From Chara braunii (lineage: Eukaryota; Streptophyta; Charophyceae; Charales; Characeae): 39,043 nt of DNA. The notes beneath the pieces are model-generated. The model did not search any database and was not told the origin of the DNA. It worked only from the letters and a program-made list of their open reading frames with translations. The position numbers and the translations under genes were made by a program. The stretch lies in NCBI GenBank assembly GCA_003427395.1, contig BFEA01000657.1, forward strand, positions 333,184-372,226, written 5' to 3'. Shown one piece after another: positions 28,218 through 37,639 of this stretch. The stretch's first letter is position 1. Every line of letters starts with the position of its first letter.

Positions 28218-28595
28218 TTGTATGTCGGGACTGGGCGATGGTAGGATATCCTGATGTTCTTGGTCTATGGGTGGTCACGTGACTGTTGGGTGGTTTGTAC
28301 AGTCTGGTTTACTCGGGCCCAGCACAGCACAGCTTCAGACTACTTCACAGTATATGTCAACAGGTTAGGTCACTTGCACGATTCACATGAGGTCCTGTGT
28401 TCGATACTAGACTATGACTTAGGGCTGGTCATCCTCGTAGTACGTAGTCAAGGATTGAGGCTGGCGTAGCAGTTCCTTAGTACGGGATGTTTGGGGTGTA
28501 TACTGCACTTTACCACGGGGCCGAAACGGGCTCCAAGGATATACGAGGGAATGGAGGATTGTCCATCTCTACCATCGCCCAGTCCCGACATACAA
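28218..28595. repeat. 378-bp foldback with 27-bp perfect inverted ends
   Basis: The left end, starting TTGTATGTCGGGACTGGGCG at 28218, is exactly complementary to the right end 28569-28595. Outside these, CTCACGG on the left and CCGTGAG on the right also pair after a 3-nt offset, so the total stem is about 34 bp. The interior includes most of repeat copy A. It could be a MITE; no clear target duplication is seen. Confidence 0.75.
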
Positions 28596-29071
28596 CAACC
28601 GTGAGCTACCCCTTTGGTGGTGCGCAAGCAGTGTCTGTAATAGCTAACCTCCGTCAGCCCAAGGGGGTGTGTGTCCAGCCGTGCGTCAATCTAACGCACT
28701 GCTGGTGTCCAGCTCACTCTATTAACAATTCTCCAGGGTCCATAGTCCATGATACAGTCCATGATTCACGACTTAGGGTTGGCTATCCTCCTAGTATGTA
28801 GCTTAGGGCTTGAGGCTGGCATAGCAGTTCCTTAGTACGGGATGTCGGGTGTGTAGGAGATACTGCACCTTACCGCGGGGCCGGAACGGGCTCCAGGGAT
28901 ATACGATGGAACAGAGGATCCCCAGCTCTCTACCATCAATACAATAGAACACTGCAATACACACATGACTCAGGATTGGCTATCCTCCTAGTTTGTAGCA
29001 TAGGGTTGAGGCTGGCATAGCAGTTCCTTAGTACGGGATGTCGGGGGTGTCAAGAGATACTGCACCTTACC
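28411..29071. repeat. Three direct copies of an unknown 105-170 bp repeat
   Basis: Copies at about 28411-28573, 28768-28938 and 28966-29071 share GCAGTTCCTTAGTACGGGAT, ATACTGCACCTTACC (ATACTGCACTTTACC in the first) and, in the first two, ACGGGCTCCA-GGATATACGA blocks. The third is cut at 29071 where element 3 begins. I do not recognise the family. Confidence 0.8.
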
Positions 29072-29082
29072 AACAATGCCTT

Positions 29083-29516
29083 GGGTATCTAGGATCCCAC
29101 CTTGCCAACAAGAGTGACTATGTCGGCTTACGACATTTTTGCAATTTTGGAATTTGACGAAGTAGATTGGGATCCGGTTGAGAACTTCAGCCAAAAGGTG
29201 CCTGCCATCAACTCGATTGATGATGGGCGGAAGAAAAGAGTTGCTCGCATTCGTCACGGTACTTGAGCGTTGGCGACACTTCCTCCTCGGGCGTTGTAGG
29301 TGCACTTGGGGAACCGATAACAACGCATTGACCTACTACAAGATGCAAGAACCGGTGAGTGGCACGATTGGTCCGTGGATGTACTTCATCGACCAATTCG
29401 ACTTCACACCGAAACACATTTCGAGTCTCTCCAACCGGGCCTCCGATGCTCTTTCACAAAGATCAGACCTTTGCGTAGCAATCCATCTCTCGTTGGACTT
29501 CAGCGACGACCTTTAG
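29083..29516 (+). pseudogene. Element 3 RNase H remnant
   Basis: It reads DPTLPTRVTMSAYDI, VDWDPVENFSQKVPAINSID, a frameshift at about 29230, then FVTVLERWRHFLLGRCR, TDNNALTYYKMQEP and ASDALSQRSDL. The first catalytic motif (TDVS in element 2) is TMS, so the acidic residue is gone. TAG at 29514-29516 replaces an expected glutamine codon. Confidence 0.8.
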
Positions 29517-30749
29517 CAACATTTTGTATGCGCATACAAGTCTGATCCGGAACATGCCACTCTTTACGAACAACTTTCTTCGGATCACCGACCGACCAGC
29601 CACTACCGCATCGCTAACAGCTACCTGCTTTTCCATTCACAAGGCAAGGACTTACTATGAGTCCCACGAGACCGTCGATTACGGACTCGCCTTCTCGGCG
29701 AGTACCACGACTTGCGACTCATTGGCCACTTCGGAGTCAATCGTACGTTCGCCGACCTCATTACCGATGTCACTCGGTATTGCAAATCTTGCGAAGTTTG
29801 CCGACGAAGCAAACCTTGCTATCTCATTCCCTACGGCGAATTGTGCCTGTTGCCTATCCCTCGGGAACCCGGCCTTTCCATTTCTATGGATGTCACCTGC
29901 CCATTCTCTCGCGATCGCTTCGGGCACGCCGACATTCTCACTGGCGTTGACCGGTTGAGTAAATACGCTCGATTTCTTCCTTGCAAGTATCACGCTACGC
30001 CTCCAGGGCTCGTGCGACTCTTGCACACTGGCTGGATTTGTTGCCACAGGGTTCCAGAAGACATCGCTAGCGATCGTGACACTCGCTTCATGTCGGCATT
30101 TTGGACTTCGCTTATGAAGGTGTCCGACACCGAGATGAAACCGAGTTCGGTTTGGCATCCACAAACGGACGGGCAAACAGAGCGGGCACATTAAACCGCT
30201 CAAATGATGCTTCATGCGCTCATCTGTTCGGACCAGAAGGATTGGGTGGACTGCCTCCCCGACGTCGAATTTGCCTACAACACTTCGTTGCATCCAGCGA
30301 TCGGCGTGACTCCATTCGGGTTGCACCACGGTGGCCTGAAAGGCCGGATCTTCACCAATCTCTTAGTCGCGCAGACTGCCGACGTTGACGCACCTTGCTC
30401 TCCCGCCTCTATTCGGAAGTACCGGGACTTGCTGGCTCAAGCCCGCGCAAACATGCAAAAGGCTCAAGTCCGCATCCAACAGCAGGCTCAATCGGCGTCG
30501 TGTGCCATGTCCTATCCGCGCCGGCAACCTTGTTTGGGTCTCCGCGGAAGAGTTCGCACTCGAACAAAACCGTGCAAGCTCCGCAAGTGGTTCGGACCGT
30601 GGACCATCACATCAGCCGCGGGCAACGAGCCCGATGACCCATCATTTGTGATCGACACTGTGCCGCATCGACTTGTGCACCCGGTCTTTCACGCCTCCAA
30701 GTTGGCTACGTATACACCAGCCAAGAGCGACGACTTCCCAGACCGATGA
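29517..30749 (+). pseudogene. Element 3 integrase
   Basis: The zinc finger reads RLIGHFGVNRTF and CKSCEVCRRSK with about seven residues missing between the halves compared with element 2. The core has all three acidic motifs: ISMDVTCPF, IASDRDTRF and PQTDGQTERAH. Then come DVEFAYNTSLHPAIGV and YTPAKSDDFPDR. In-frame stops are TGA at 29657, TAA at 30192 and TGA at 30747. Around 30495-30590 the conserved CPIRAGNLVWVSAEEFALEQ lies in another frame before the original frame returns at KWFGPW, so two compensating indels flank this stretch. Confidence 0.85.
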
Positions 30750-30944
30750 TTGCAGGACCCTCTGTCTATGGATGGTCATCAGGAGATCGATCGCGTCGTC
30801 ACGGACCGCAAATACAGGAACAAGCTGATACAGTATGAGGCCTCATTTAAAGGTTGCGACCGTGATGACACAGTGGATTTCGCAAGCAGATTTGCAAGCA
30901 TCCGCACCGCTGATCTATGCCCGCTACCAGTGACAAAGACTAGC
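30750..30944 (+). pseudogene. Element 3 chromodomain remnant
   Basis: It reads LQDPLSMDGHQEIDRVVTDR, then KYRNKLIQYEASFKG and a diverged tail. It aligns with the QEVGDIISQGRYGN...EYLVHFAY module of element 2, but the second half (expected RWLT...) is degenerate. It ends at TAA 30945-30947. Confidence 0.65.
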
Positions 30945-31026
30945 TAAGGAAGCTTCACAACCTGCCCCTCCCACCCGGACTTCGGTCCCTCCCTCAGACA
31001 GACAGCTTCACCCTCACATGTAACCT

Positions 31027-31035
31027 AGGGGGGGG
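31027..31035 (+). promoter_or_regulatory. Polypurine tract of element 3
   Basis: AGGGGGGGG directly precedes TGGCATTCTAAG, the LTR start at 31036. It has the same position and composition as in element 2. Confidence 0.75.
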
Positions 31036-31382
31036 TGGCATTCTAAGTTCCACATGGGCCACTGCAGGGCCCGACCAGGTAGGCTAGGGGTAGGTAGGGG
31101 GCCGTACAGGCCTTATGTCCTTTCAGTATAGGTAGGGGCCCTTCAGGCCATGCTTTATTTCGGCCCAGGTAGGCCCTGTAAGTCGGTAGGCCCAGTAGGT
31201 AGGCCCTGGCACCTGTTTTGGCGCCAGTCCCCCGTAGAGCCCCAGTATGCGCCCAGGCCGTTTCAGGCCTTTTTCAAATTTGAAGATTTGAATTTGGGTG
31301 CCAACTTAGGCGCCAGACTTTTGGGCATCAGATAGTGGCGTGTTCGGCATTGGTGAGAGAAGCCTCCCAGTCGGACCAGCTC

Positions 31383-31390
31383 TATATATA
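31383..31390 (+). promoter_or_regulatory. TATA box in the element 3 LTR
   Basis: TATATATA follows GACCAGCTC about 350 bp into the LTR, the expected place for the U3 promoter. Confidence 0.6.
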
Positions 31391-31687
31391 GTTGGTCTGC
31401 CTAGGAGGCAGCATTCATTTCTTCAGGCACTTTGTTGCGGTATGCTTCAGTTGTAGTAGTAGGACTCCAGCGCTATCATAGTGCAGCAGTAAGGCTTCAG
31501 TGGTAGTATAGCGGGTCTGCCGTACATCACAGCAGAGAGAGAGAGAGAGAGAGAGAGACTGGGTTATGGTGGAGGCCACGGGACTTACCTCAGGACTTGA
31601 CTGTCGGCTCCAGCGCTCCAGCTTAGTCTTCCTTGCGTCCATACCTGCATCAAGGCAACACCTTGCGCAGGTTAGTTCCTGGTACCC

Positions 31688-31690
<3 letters not shown>

Positions 31691-31735
<45 letters not shown>

Positions 31736-31808
31736 CTTCATCGTCCTCCAGTTTATCACTCTTCTCCTTCCCCGCCAGCGCTCTGGCCCCTCCTCCTTCA
31801 CCAGACTA

Positions 31809-31858
<50 letters not shown>
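31691..31858. repeat. (AG)n and (TG)n microsatellites in the element 3 LTR
   Basis: AG tracts at 31691-31731 and 31828-31858 and a TG tract at 31808-31827. The element 2 LTR has short AG tracts at matching places. Confidence 0.9.
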
Positions 31859-31859
<1 letters not shown>

Positions 31860-32383
31860 TCTGTGACATTGAAACTTGGTGACATCGAGATTCAGACATA
31901 TGAGCAACGAATGACATTATGGGGGACTGTTTTGGGATTGGTATCGACGGCATATTGGGTTGGCGACATCTCTCCTTCTTGCCCCCCTCTTCGTCTCTCC
32001 TTCCTCCTCATCCATGTATGCCGGTGCCTGGCGCTTCGTCTCTGTGTGATAGCTTATGTCCCTCTTCACACCGTGTGATGATGATGATGATGTTCAGTCT
32101 GTGTCACGACATTGATTGGGTCTGATTATTGGTATTTCAGTCTTCCGCTGTGCTATCCTTAACACATCTGTGAGAGGTCGGTTCTGGGTTCTGGTCTGCA
32201 CCATATTGTTATGCGACACTTACCCACCCCCCCAACCACCCACCCCACCTGTTTGTGCTTTCTTTCGCGCTTCTGTTTGACCTGAATTACTTCAGAGGGT
32301 CTTGGCGCGGCTCGTGGTGCACGACACGTGGAAACTCCCAATTTTTATTTTATCTTTTTCGGCCGTGGATTTGCAGAAAACCA

Positions 32384-32462
32384 GTTGTCCAGGATCCCGG
32401 ACAACCACCCTACAGGATGTCCGATGGAGACATCTGGCCAGGACATCCGCCCATCGGACATC
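32384..32462. repeat. Clustered palindromes in the clathrin intron
   Basis: 32384-32405 is a 22-bp near-perfect palindrome (GTTGTCC...GGACAAC). It is followed by a 12-bp perfect inverted pair, GATGTCCGATGG (32416-32427) and CCATCGGACATC (32451-32462). The segments share GTCC/GGAC cores. Confidence 0.85.
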
Positions 32463-32677
32463 TGGTAACAAAGCAACTTAATTTGTTTGTTATACCGTAG
32501 TGATGGCCCGGAATCTCTAGAAGTTTACACGTGGCCCAAATCTTTTGTTTCCAACGTTTCCTTGAAAAACATTCGTTCTTTCTCTTCTCTTTTTAAAAAA
32601 ATGTGTGTCAAGATATATTTGCTCTAATTTCTCATCCTTTTTGTAACATTTGTGAGTTGGCTTTGTTTCGTTTGCAG

Positions 32678-32740
32678 CACTACACAGATCTGATGGACAT
32701 CAAGCGTGTGGTTGTCAATACACATTCTATTTCACCCCAA
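32678..32740 (+). CDS. CHC: Clathrin heavy chain, next internal exon
   Basis: This 63-bp exon encodes 21 residues beginning HYTDLMDIKRVVVNTH and ending SISPQ. It follows directly on HRALE of the previous exon in the family (ALxHYTDLxDIKRxxVNTH), confirming the order and strand. TTTGCAG acceptor and GTAAGT donor give phase 0 on both sides. The NTH-x-I-x-P-Q ending is the plant-like form; animal proteins differ here. The next family segment (LVEFFGTLS) is not found before 39043, so the following intron is at least 6.3 kb. The exon has no defect, so the gene may be functional. Confidence 0.9.
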
Positions 32741-33300
32741 GTAAGTCTCACGTTTGTCATTGTCCCTGTTATGTAAATGGATCTCCAGCCTCCACTGTGT
32801 GCATTCTTTTTAGAGTGCATGTTACTGTGTTTTGTTTAACATCAGTGTGCGGACGAAGCATGTGAACTGTTGAACAGGATGCACTCACGGCTTGAGAAGG
32901 GATAAGCATCAACATTTCCTCTGTTTTGGGGGCTATGGTGGTGTTCAGTAGCTACATAGTACATCACTACATTATAAGAATCACTATTTGGCGGCCTGTG
33001 ACCAGCAGCCGATCTGGGCCTCCGTTTACTTGGCGTACGACAGTCCAGATTGCCTGCCGATTGTTTTCCATGTCATCAACTCGCAATCTGGACTGTTGTC
33101 GGCGTGGAACCGTGCTATCCAGATTGAGTGTTGATCGCTGGGCTGGTAGCGAATTTGTGCTGCGCCAGTAGGCCCTGGCGATGTGGACCGTTGTCGGCAT
33201 TGAACAACTGCCAACCAGGTGAAGAGATCTGCCGGCGCATAGGAACAGCCGTATAATCCGCCTCGCATCTGTCACCTACTGGAGAGCTGTTACGGGGCTC
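32741..33300 (+). other. Start of the next clathrin intron, with a foldback
   Basis: It opens with GTAAGT. A 13-bp perfect inverted repeat, CAGTCCAGATTGC (33041-33053) and GCAATCTGGACTG (33083-33095), may be a small foldback element with imperfect extensions. No exon or other gene is recognised. Confidence 0.6.
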
Positions 33301-33302
33301 CT

Positions 33303-33576
33303 GCAACCAAACAACAAGTCAATATCCAAGCACAAACGGATAGAGAACCTCACATGCGCCAGTGCTGCCACGAAAAAAAAAAAAAAAAAAAAAAAAACAT
33401 TCTGCAACATCTAGACAGACTCCTAATCGCCTTATGCGGTGCGCCGATAAACCGCAACGCTTTCAGTTTTCCCTTTTGTTTGCCTCGCGCCGTGCGGCGT
33501 CAGTTGTATCCCTTTTTTTTCCCCTCTGTTCCGTGGCTCGAGCAACCAAACAACAAGTCAATATCCAAGCACAAAC
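33303..33576. repeat. 35-bp direct repeat pair
   Basis: 33303-33337 and 33542-33576 are identical (GCAACCAAACAACAAGTCAA...). They lie 239 bp apart and flank an A-run (33374-33397) and part of a minisatellite. Confidence 0.9.
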
Positions 33577-34105
33577 ACTCGTGGTCTGCTTTTCACTTTC
33601 TCCTTTTGTTTTACCTCGAGCCGCGCAGTTTGCTTTCAGTTTTCCCTTTTGTTTTACCTCGCGCCGTGCGCCTTTGGATGTGGAGATAGGCAGCTCAGTT
33701 ATGTGCGGACGCTGGACGGTGTTTTTTTTTCAAATGTGTTTGGGCCTGTGTAATTTACACGTAGCAGGTTCCGGAAATCGTAGGTTTGAGCCGTTGATTT
33801 TGGCTTATCGAATGATGAATCCTTGAAAAACGGCAGGTTCGGGATGGAGTTTTTGAGAGAGTTTTTTCCCTGTTATTGTGTGTTCGCGTTTTTTTGTTTT
33901 TGTTTTTTTCCGGACTCGAACCTTGGAACTGTGCATTGTAGGCAGAGTGATGCCAGAAATGAGAGGCGCGCCTCGCGGTTTGCTTTTCACTTTCTCCTTC
34001 TGTTTTACCTCGAGCCGCGTGGTTTGCTTTCAGTTTTCCCTTTTGTTTTACCTCGCGCCGTGCGGCGTCAGTTGTATCCCTCTTTTTTTCCCTCATGGAC
34101 TTTGG
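33455..34105. repeat. Minisatellite-like blocks, unit about 43-50 bp
   Basis: Units reading CCCTTTTGTTTTACCTCGCG or the variant TCTCCTTTTGTTTTACCTCG end in a GCCG(T/C)GCG-like core. They occur at about 33459-33500, 33585-33630, 33631-33675, 33980-34025 and 34028-34075. Some run on to GGCGTCAGTTGTATCCC. Frames across them give repeated LPRAVR peptides, which I regard as chance. The rest of this stretch (33690-33975) has no feature. Confidence 0.75.
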
Positions 34106-34822
34106 TATCACAGATATGCTTTTGCGGTGGCTATTTCTTTTGGCCGTTGGTAGTTTGTCACGTTACACTCCCAGGAGAACCTTCCTTGATGCGCATGACT
34201 CTAATTATGGCCAGGCCTGGATGCATCCGACTGCAATCACATCCACTGCTTAGACGATAGAATCCTAGTGTGAGTATTCCCTCCGTTCCGTTACCGTCTG
34301 CCCGCGGTATTCCGACGGGTGTCGATTTGGCGGGCAAAAAGCAGTTGGGGCAATATGCAGCACACCAACGCACGCACTCACGCACATACCCATCGCGAAC
34401 ACATGCACGCACTCACCCACGCACCCATAACTAACTCTCACACACAAGCGGATATTCTGCTGCAGGGAAATCAATACAATATTATTTACCCACGCACGCA
34501 TCTCTATAGACTAAGAACTCTACGCACTGTCTCACATGCGCGTAGTGTTGGTGCATGTCAGGGGTATGGCTAACTATGGGCGGCATGGTGAGTTCTTATG
34601 GATCAGTCAAATGTTCGTGGCCATGCTGCCAGGGTTCAACTTCCTGATGAGTCGGTGAAAGTCCAATGAAACAGTCTGTCACAGTCTTGCTTTTTTGCCT
34701 GAAGTAGACAGTGAATATGACAGCGCACACTCATGTGCCCACTTACACACATGTACACACATACACAGAAAAGTAGGGTTACGGCTAAGGGATAGTGCAC
34801 ACACATACACAACGAGCGAGCA

Positions 34823-34857
<35 letters not shown>

Positions 34858-35204
34858 TCGTCCTTTATTATGTTGTTGTTTTTGTTTGATGAACGTTGGC
34901 AGTGTGTTTTGTTGTGTTTATTGGCCTTGGTTCGTCTTCTTTTTAATGTAGGTTGTTCTGAGGTGCTACATATTTTCAGACTTTCGATTTTAATTTATTT
35001 TCAATTCCTTTGTTTTTTTCATATTTGTTCGACTTCGTTTTTTGTTCGTTCAGCATTCCCTCATTGATTTCCTATGGGAGTTTTTTCATATTTGTTCTAC
35101 TTTGTTTTCTGTTCTTTCTGCATTCCTTCACTCGGTGAATGGAGGGCGTCTGAGACCGGAGAGAGAGAGAGAGTACTGATTTCTTGCTCTTTAATTTTAC
35201 CTTT
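34106..35204. other. Intron sequence with CA/GA-rich microsatellites
   Basis: CGCACGCACTCA-type repeats at about 34365-34450, CA-rich at 34735-34810, and GA at 34826-34852. Two diverged direct copies of TTTTTTCATATTTGTTC at about 35013 and 35083 are followed by similar TTCTGTTC...GCATTCC blocks. No gene recognised. Confidence 0.6.
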
Positions 35205-35228
35205 GGGGGGGGGGGGGGGGGGGGGGGG
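35205..35228 (+). repeat. G24 homopolymer
   Basis: An uninterrupted run of 24 G followed by AG repeats. It may form quadruplex structures; its length is uncertain in short-read data. Confidence 0.9.
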
Positions 35229-35326
35229 AGAGAGAGAGACGTCTGGATCCATAGCGCTAGGGATAGCAACCGGAGTCAAAAATTGTTGGAGATGGTGTGT
35301 GTGTGTGTGTGTTAGGCCGGTGGGAG

Positions 35327-36299
35327 TGAAACGGTATTCACCTGTTAGCAGTAGCGAATGCAGATCCCAGGGTTCGATCCCTAGTCCTTCCCTTGCCCGT
35401 GTACAGTATCTGTGTCGGCCCCTATAGTTGAATCCATGAGCTGTAAATTCACAACAGTTGGTATGCTGTCGTAGGTCCGTAGGTGGTAGGGGCTCGCGAT
35501 CTGTAGACCTTTTGGATAGAGGTCTTAGTGAGGCCTAGAGGGCGTAGCTGTAGGTGTCCTGAGAAGTCAAGGTCGTAGCTGCTACAGTCCTGAAAGGTCA
35601 AGGCCGTAGCTGCTACAGTGTTCGAAAGGCCAAGTCTCCAGCCTTCCGGAAGGTCCCAGTAGTGGCCTTTCGAACTTGCTCACGCTTAGACAGAGGCAAG
35701 TGGGCAAGTGGTGAGCCCAACTGCAGTACGCCGGCGGTGCGACTGCATCGAGTTGGCAGTGCAAACCCATGCAGTCAGCGGTACAGGTCCCAGTCAGTCA
35801 CAGTCCAGTTAAGCAAGTACCGTGTGGGACTGTGTGCACCAGGGGCATGGAAAAGGGACAGACCAACAAGCTACAGAAGTATAAATCAAAAGGCAACGCC
35901 CAGCCATTCCTTCATTCCTGCGTAAGCCATGCGGAAGCGCTGCCACAGCGACTTGTGCGAGGTGGTCTGCAGTGAGCCTGAGGACGAAGTGGGCGAGAAG
36001 GAGAGCTTAGCCATAGCGATAGGNGTAGTAGCGGCCATAGCCGCCATAGCTGATAGGAGAGTGTTGTGTGTGTGTGTGTGCGTGAGTGTACATTGTGACG
36101 CTTGTGGGATATCCAGGGTGATCTGGTGTGTGGGTGAACAGAGAGTAGTACAGGCGCCATAGCTGTTTGAAGTGAGCTTGTATCTGAACTGCATTCTTGG
36201 CTACCATATCTCCAAGTTCTGAGTGGGCACTTGTCGCCAGTTTGCTGCGCAACCTGTCTGCATACATGTGAAGTGTGAATGAAAGCGAGTCTGATTGCT
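35327..36299 (+). repeat. Isolated LTR of the element 1 family
   Basis: It matches the element 1 LTRs in opposite orientation, from TGAAACGGTATTCACC to TCTGATTGC. A degenerate polypurine tract (GGCCGGTGGGAG) lies just before, but no primer binding site follows, so it is a 3' LTR separated from its element. TATAAAT is at 35880-35886. N at 36024. Confidence 0.75.
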
Positions 36300-36329
36300 G
36301 AGAGGGGACCTTTACTACATTAATTTTTT

Positions 36330-36338
36330 ATATCCCGG

Positions 36339-36378
<40 letters not shown>

Positions 36379-36481
36379 TCTAGGACAATTATTTAGATAT
36401 TTTGATAGCTGAGCAAATGTACACATGGGCGCCCGTGAGTTGTCCATAGGTGAGAATTTGATATATACACCACACACACCC

Positions 36482-36540
<59 letters not shown>

Positions 36541-36610
36541 CCAGTTTCATGGCTCTTCGATTGTAACTTAGGGTTGCAGCTTAAAATTCTCTGGTATATT
36601 TGTTTCTCCC

Positions 36611-36658
<48 letters not shown>

Positions 36659-36736
36659 CTGATCCATATTGCTAGGGATAGTAACCGGAGTCAAAAACCG
36701 TTGGAGACGGTATGTGTGTGTGTGTGTGTGTGTGTG
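36330..36736. repeat. (AG)n and (TG)n microsatellites
   Basis: AG tracts at 36342-36374, 36486-36537 and 36613-36654, and a TG tract at 36713-36736. Confidence 0.95.
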
Positions 36737-36739
36737 AGC

Positions 36740-37252
36740 TTTCTGGCCCTACGGCCCGGGTTTTTAGGGGGGGCAGCGACTGGTAGGCAGAGGCGGTCCA
36801 GCCCCCCAATTTTCACGCGCAGCAGAATTCACAAAACAATCTGAAAATCGGAGATCCTATAGATCAGGTTGTGATCTAGCGAGGAAAAATGTCAGAAAAA
36901 TAAAGTAAAAAAAAATTTAGAGCGCGAAAAAAGTGCTGCACCGATTTGTTGCATTTTCCTGTTTTGTCACTCACAACTTTTAGTACCCCAACCTCTGCGA
37001 TTTTTTGCATTCAGGAGAATGAATGAAAGGCTCTGAAGATTGGAGGTGGATTTGGCCGTGATCTGTCCAGGAAAAATATCAAAAAATAAATGAAATTGTT
37101 TGGACCGCGAAATAAATCGCTGTGGCAATTTGATGCATTTGCCACGTTTGCCACCCAGCCGGTTCTTCCCACGGTGGTACTGGTTAGGCTTAATGAACCT
37201 GTCATACGGGTCCCCACGAATTTAGGACGGCGGGGGGAGTGGTGTTTTAACC
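36740..37252. repeat. Unknown element with two diverged tandem copies
   Basis: Blocks at about 36830-36980 and 37010-37165 share GAGGAAAAAT(G)TC-GAAAAATAAA-like and TTTGTTGCATTT/TTTGATGCATTT motifs. The right end (37221-37252) reads GAATTTAGGACGGCGGGGGG and ends TTTTAA, resembling the right TIR of the element at 2137-3287. It abuts a broken protease. Confidence 0.5.
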
Positions 37253-37420
37253 TTCATGTTGAGATGCATCTTCTGCAGTCCTCTTCGGCTTATGTAACTA
37301 CGCAGCGTTCCGCTATCAACTAAGGCGTCTAGGCGTTCTCCACGCATATCTACATCAGCTATTATTAGCTGCCAATCTTATTTTTTCTTTACTTCGGCCC
37401 AGGCTTGGCGACGAGTGATC
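37245..37420 (-). pseudogene. Protease start of an element 1 relative
   Basis: The minus strand reads MRGERLDALVDSGTLRSYIS and then GLQKMHLNMKVK. DSG is at 37317-37309. It aligns with GGLIDSGAIRSYIT of element 1. Coding homology stops at about 37245 where the unknown element begins, so the protease is cut after its first quarter. A stop precedes the block. Confidence 0.75.
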
Positions 37421-37639
37421 AGCTCATCACCGATGCCTGTGAGGGAGCCACCTAGAGAGATCCTAGCACAAGTGACCTCTGGACAACTACCGGTAGCCAG
37501 GTGGGGGCCTACGTTACTCTGCCTTTGGGGCCTTCAGACAGGAGGGTACCTGCGTAGCGCGCGCGTCTACCTGTTTGTATATGTTTAGAGGCCTAGCAGG
37601 AGCAATTGTAACTCCTACTGGCTGTTCCCTTTTGGGTAC

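Larger units (their letters stand above)
29072..32139 (+). mobile_element. Element 3: 5'-truncated chromovirus in the clathrin intron
   Basis: It begins in the middle of RNase H and keeps the integrase, chromodomain, polypurine tract (31027-31035) and 3' LTR (31036 to about 32139). Gag, protease, RT and the 5' LTR are absent. It is clearly related to element 2 in protein sequence and LTR layout. Four in-frame stops and a local frame excursion show it is dead. The right end is placed at a TTTCA near 32139 by comparison with element 2, so it is approximate. Confidence 0.8.
31036..32139 (+). repeat. 3' LTR of element 3
   Basis: It starts TGGCATTC after the polypurine tract and is about 1.1 kb. 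U3 is rich in GGCC/AGGCC motifs. A TATATATA box is at 31383-31390. GA microsatellites lie at 31533-31559, 31691-31731 and 31828-31858. A GTTAGTTCC splice-donor-like site is at about 31671. The right limit is estimated from the element 2 LTR. Confidence 0.75.
28116..32677 (+). other. 4562-bp clathrin heavy chain intron with nested transposon remnants
   Basis: The intron runs from GTGAGT at 28116 to TTTGCAG at 32671-32677. It holds a 378-bp foldback, three copies of an unknown repeat and a 5'-truncated chromovirus in sense orientation. The remaining 32140-32677 is AT-rich with clustered palindromes (32384-32462). Confidence 0.85.
35245..36736. repeat. Direct repeats flanking the isolated LTR
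   Basis: 35245-35312 and 36660-36736 share GCTAGGGATAG(C/T)AACCGGAGTCAAAAA and a following GTTGGAGA-GGT plus TG tract. Both are preceded by GA tracts. They bracket the LTR at 35327-36299. Confidence 0.8.

Noticed and set aside
33362-34260. Frames with repeated LPRAVR peptides
   Set aside because: They arise from the 43-50 bp minisatellite read in several frames.
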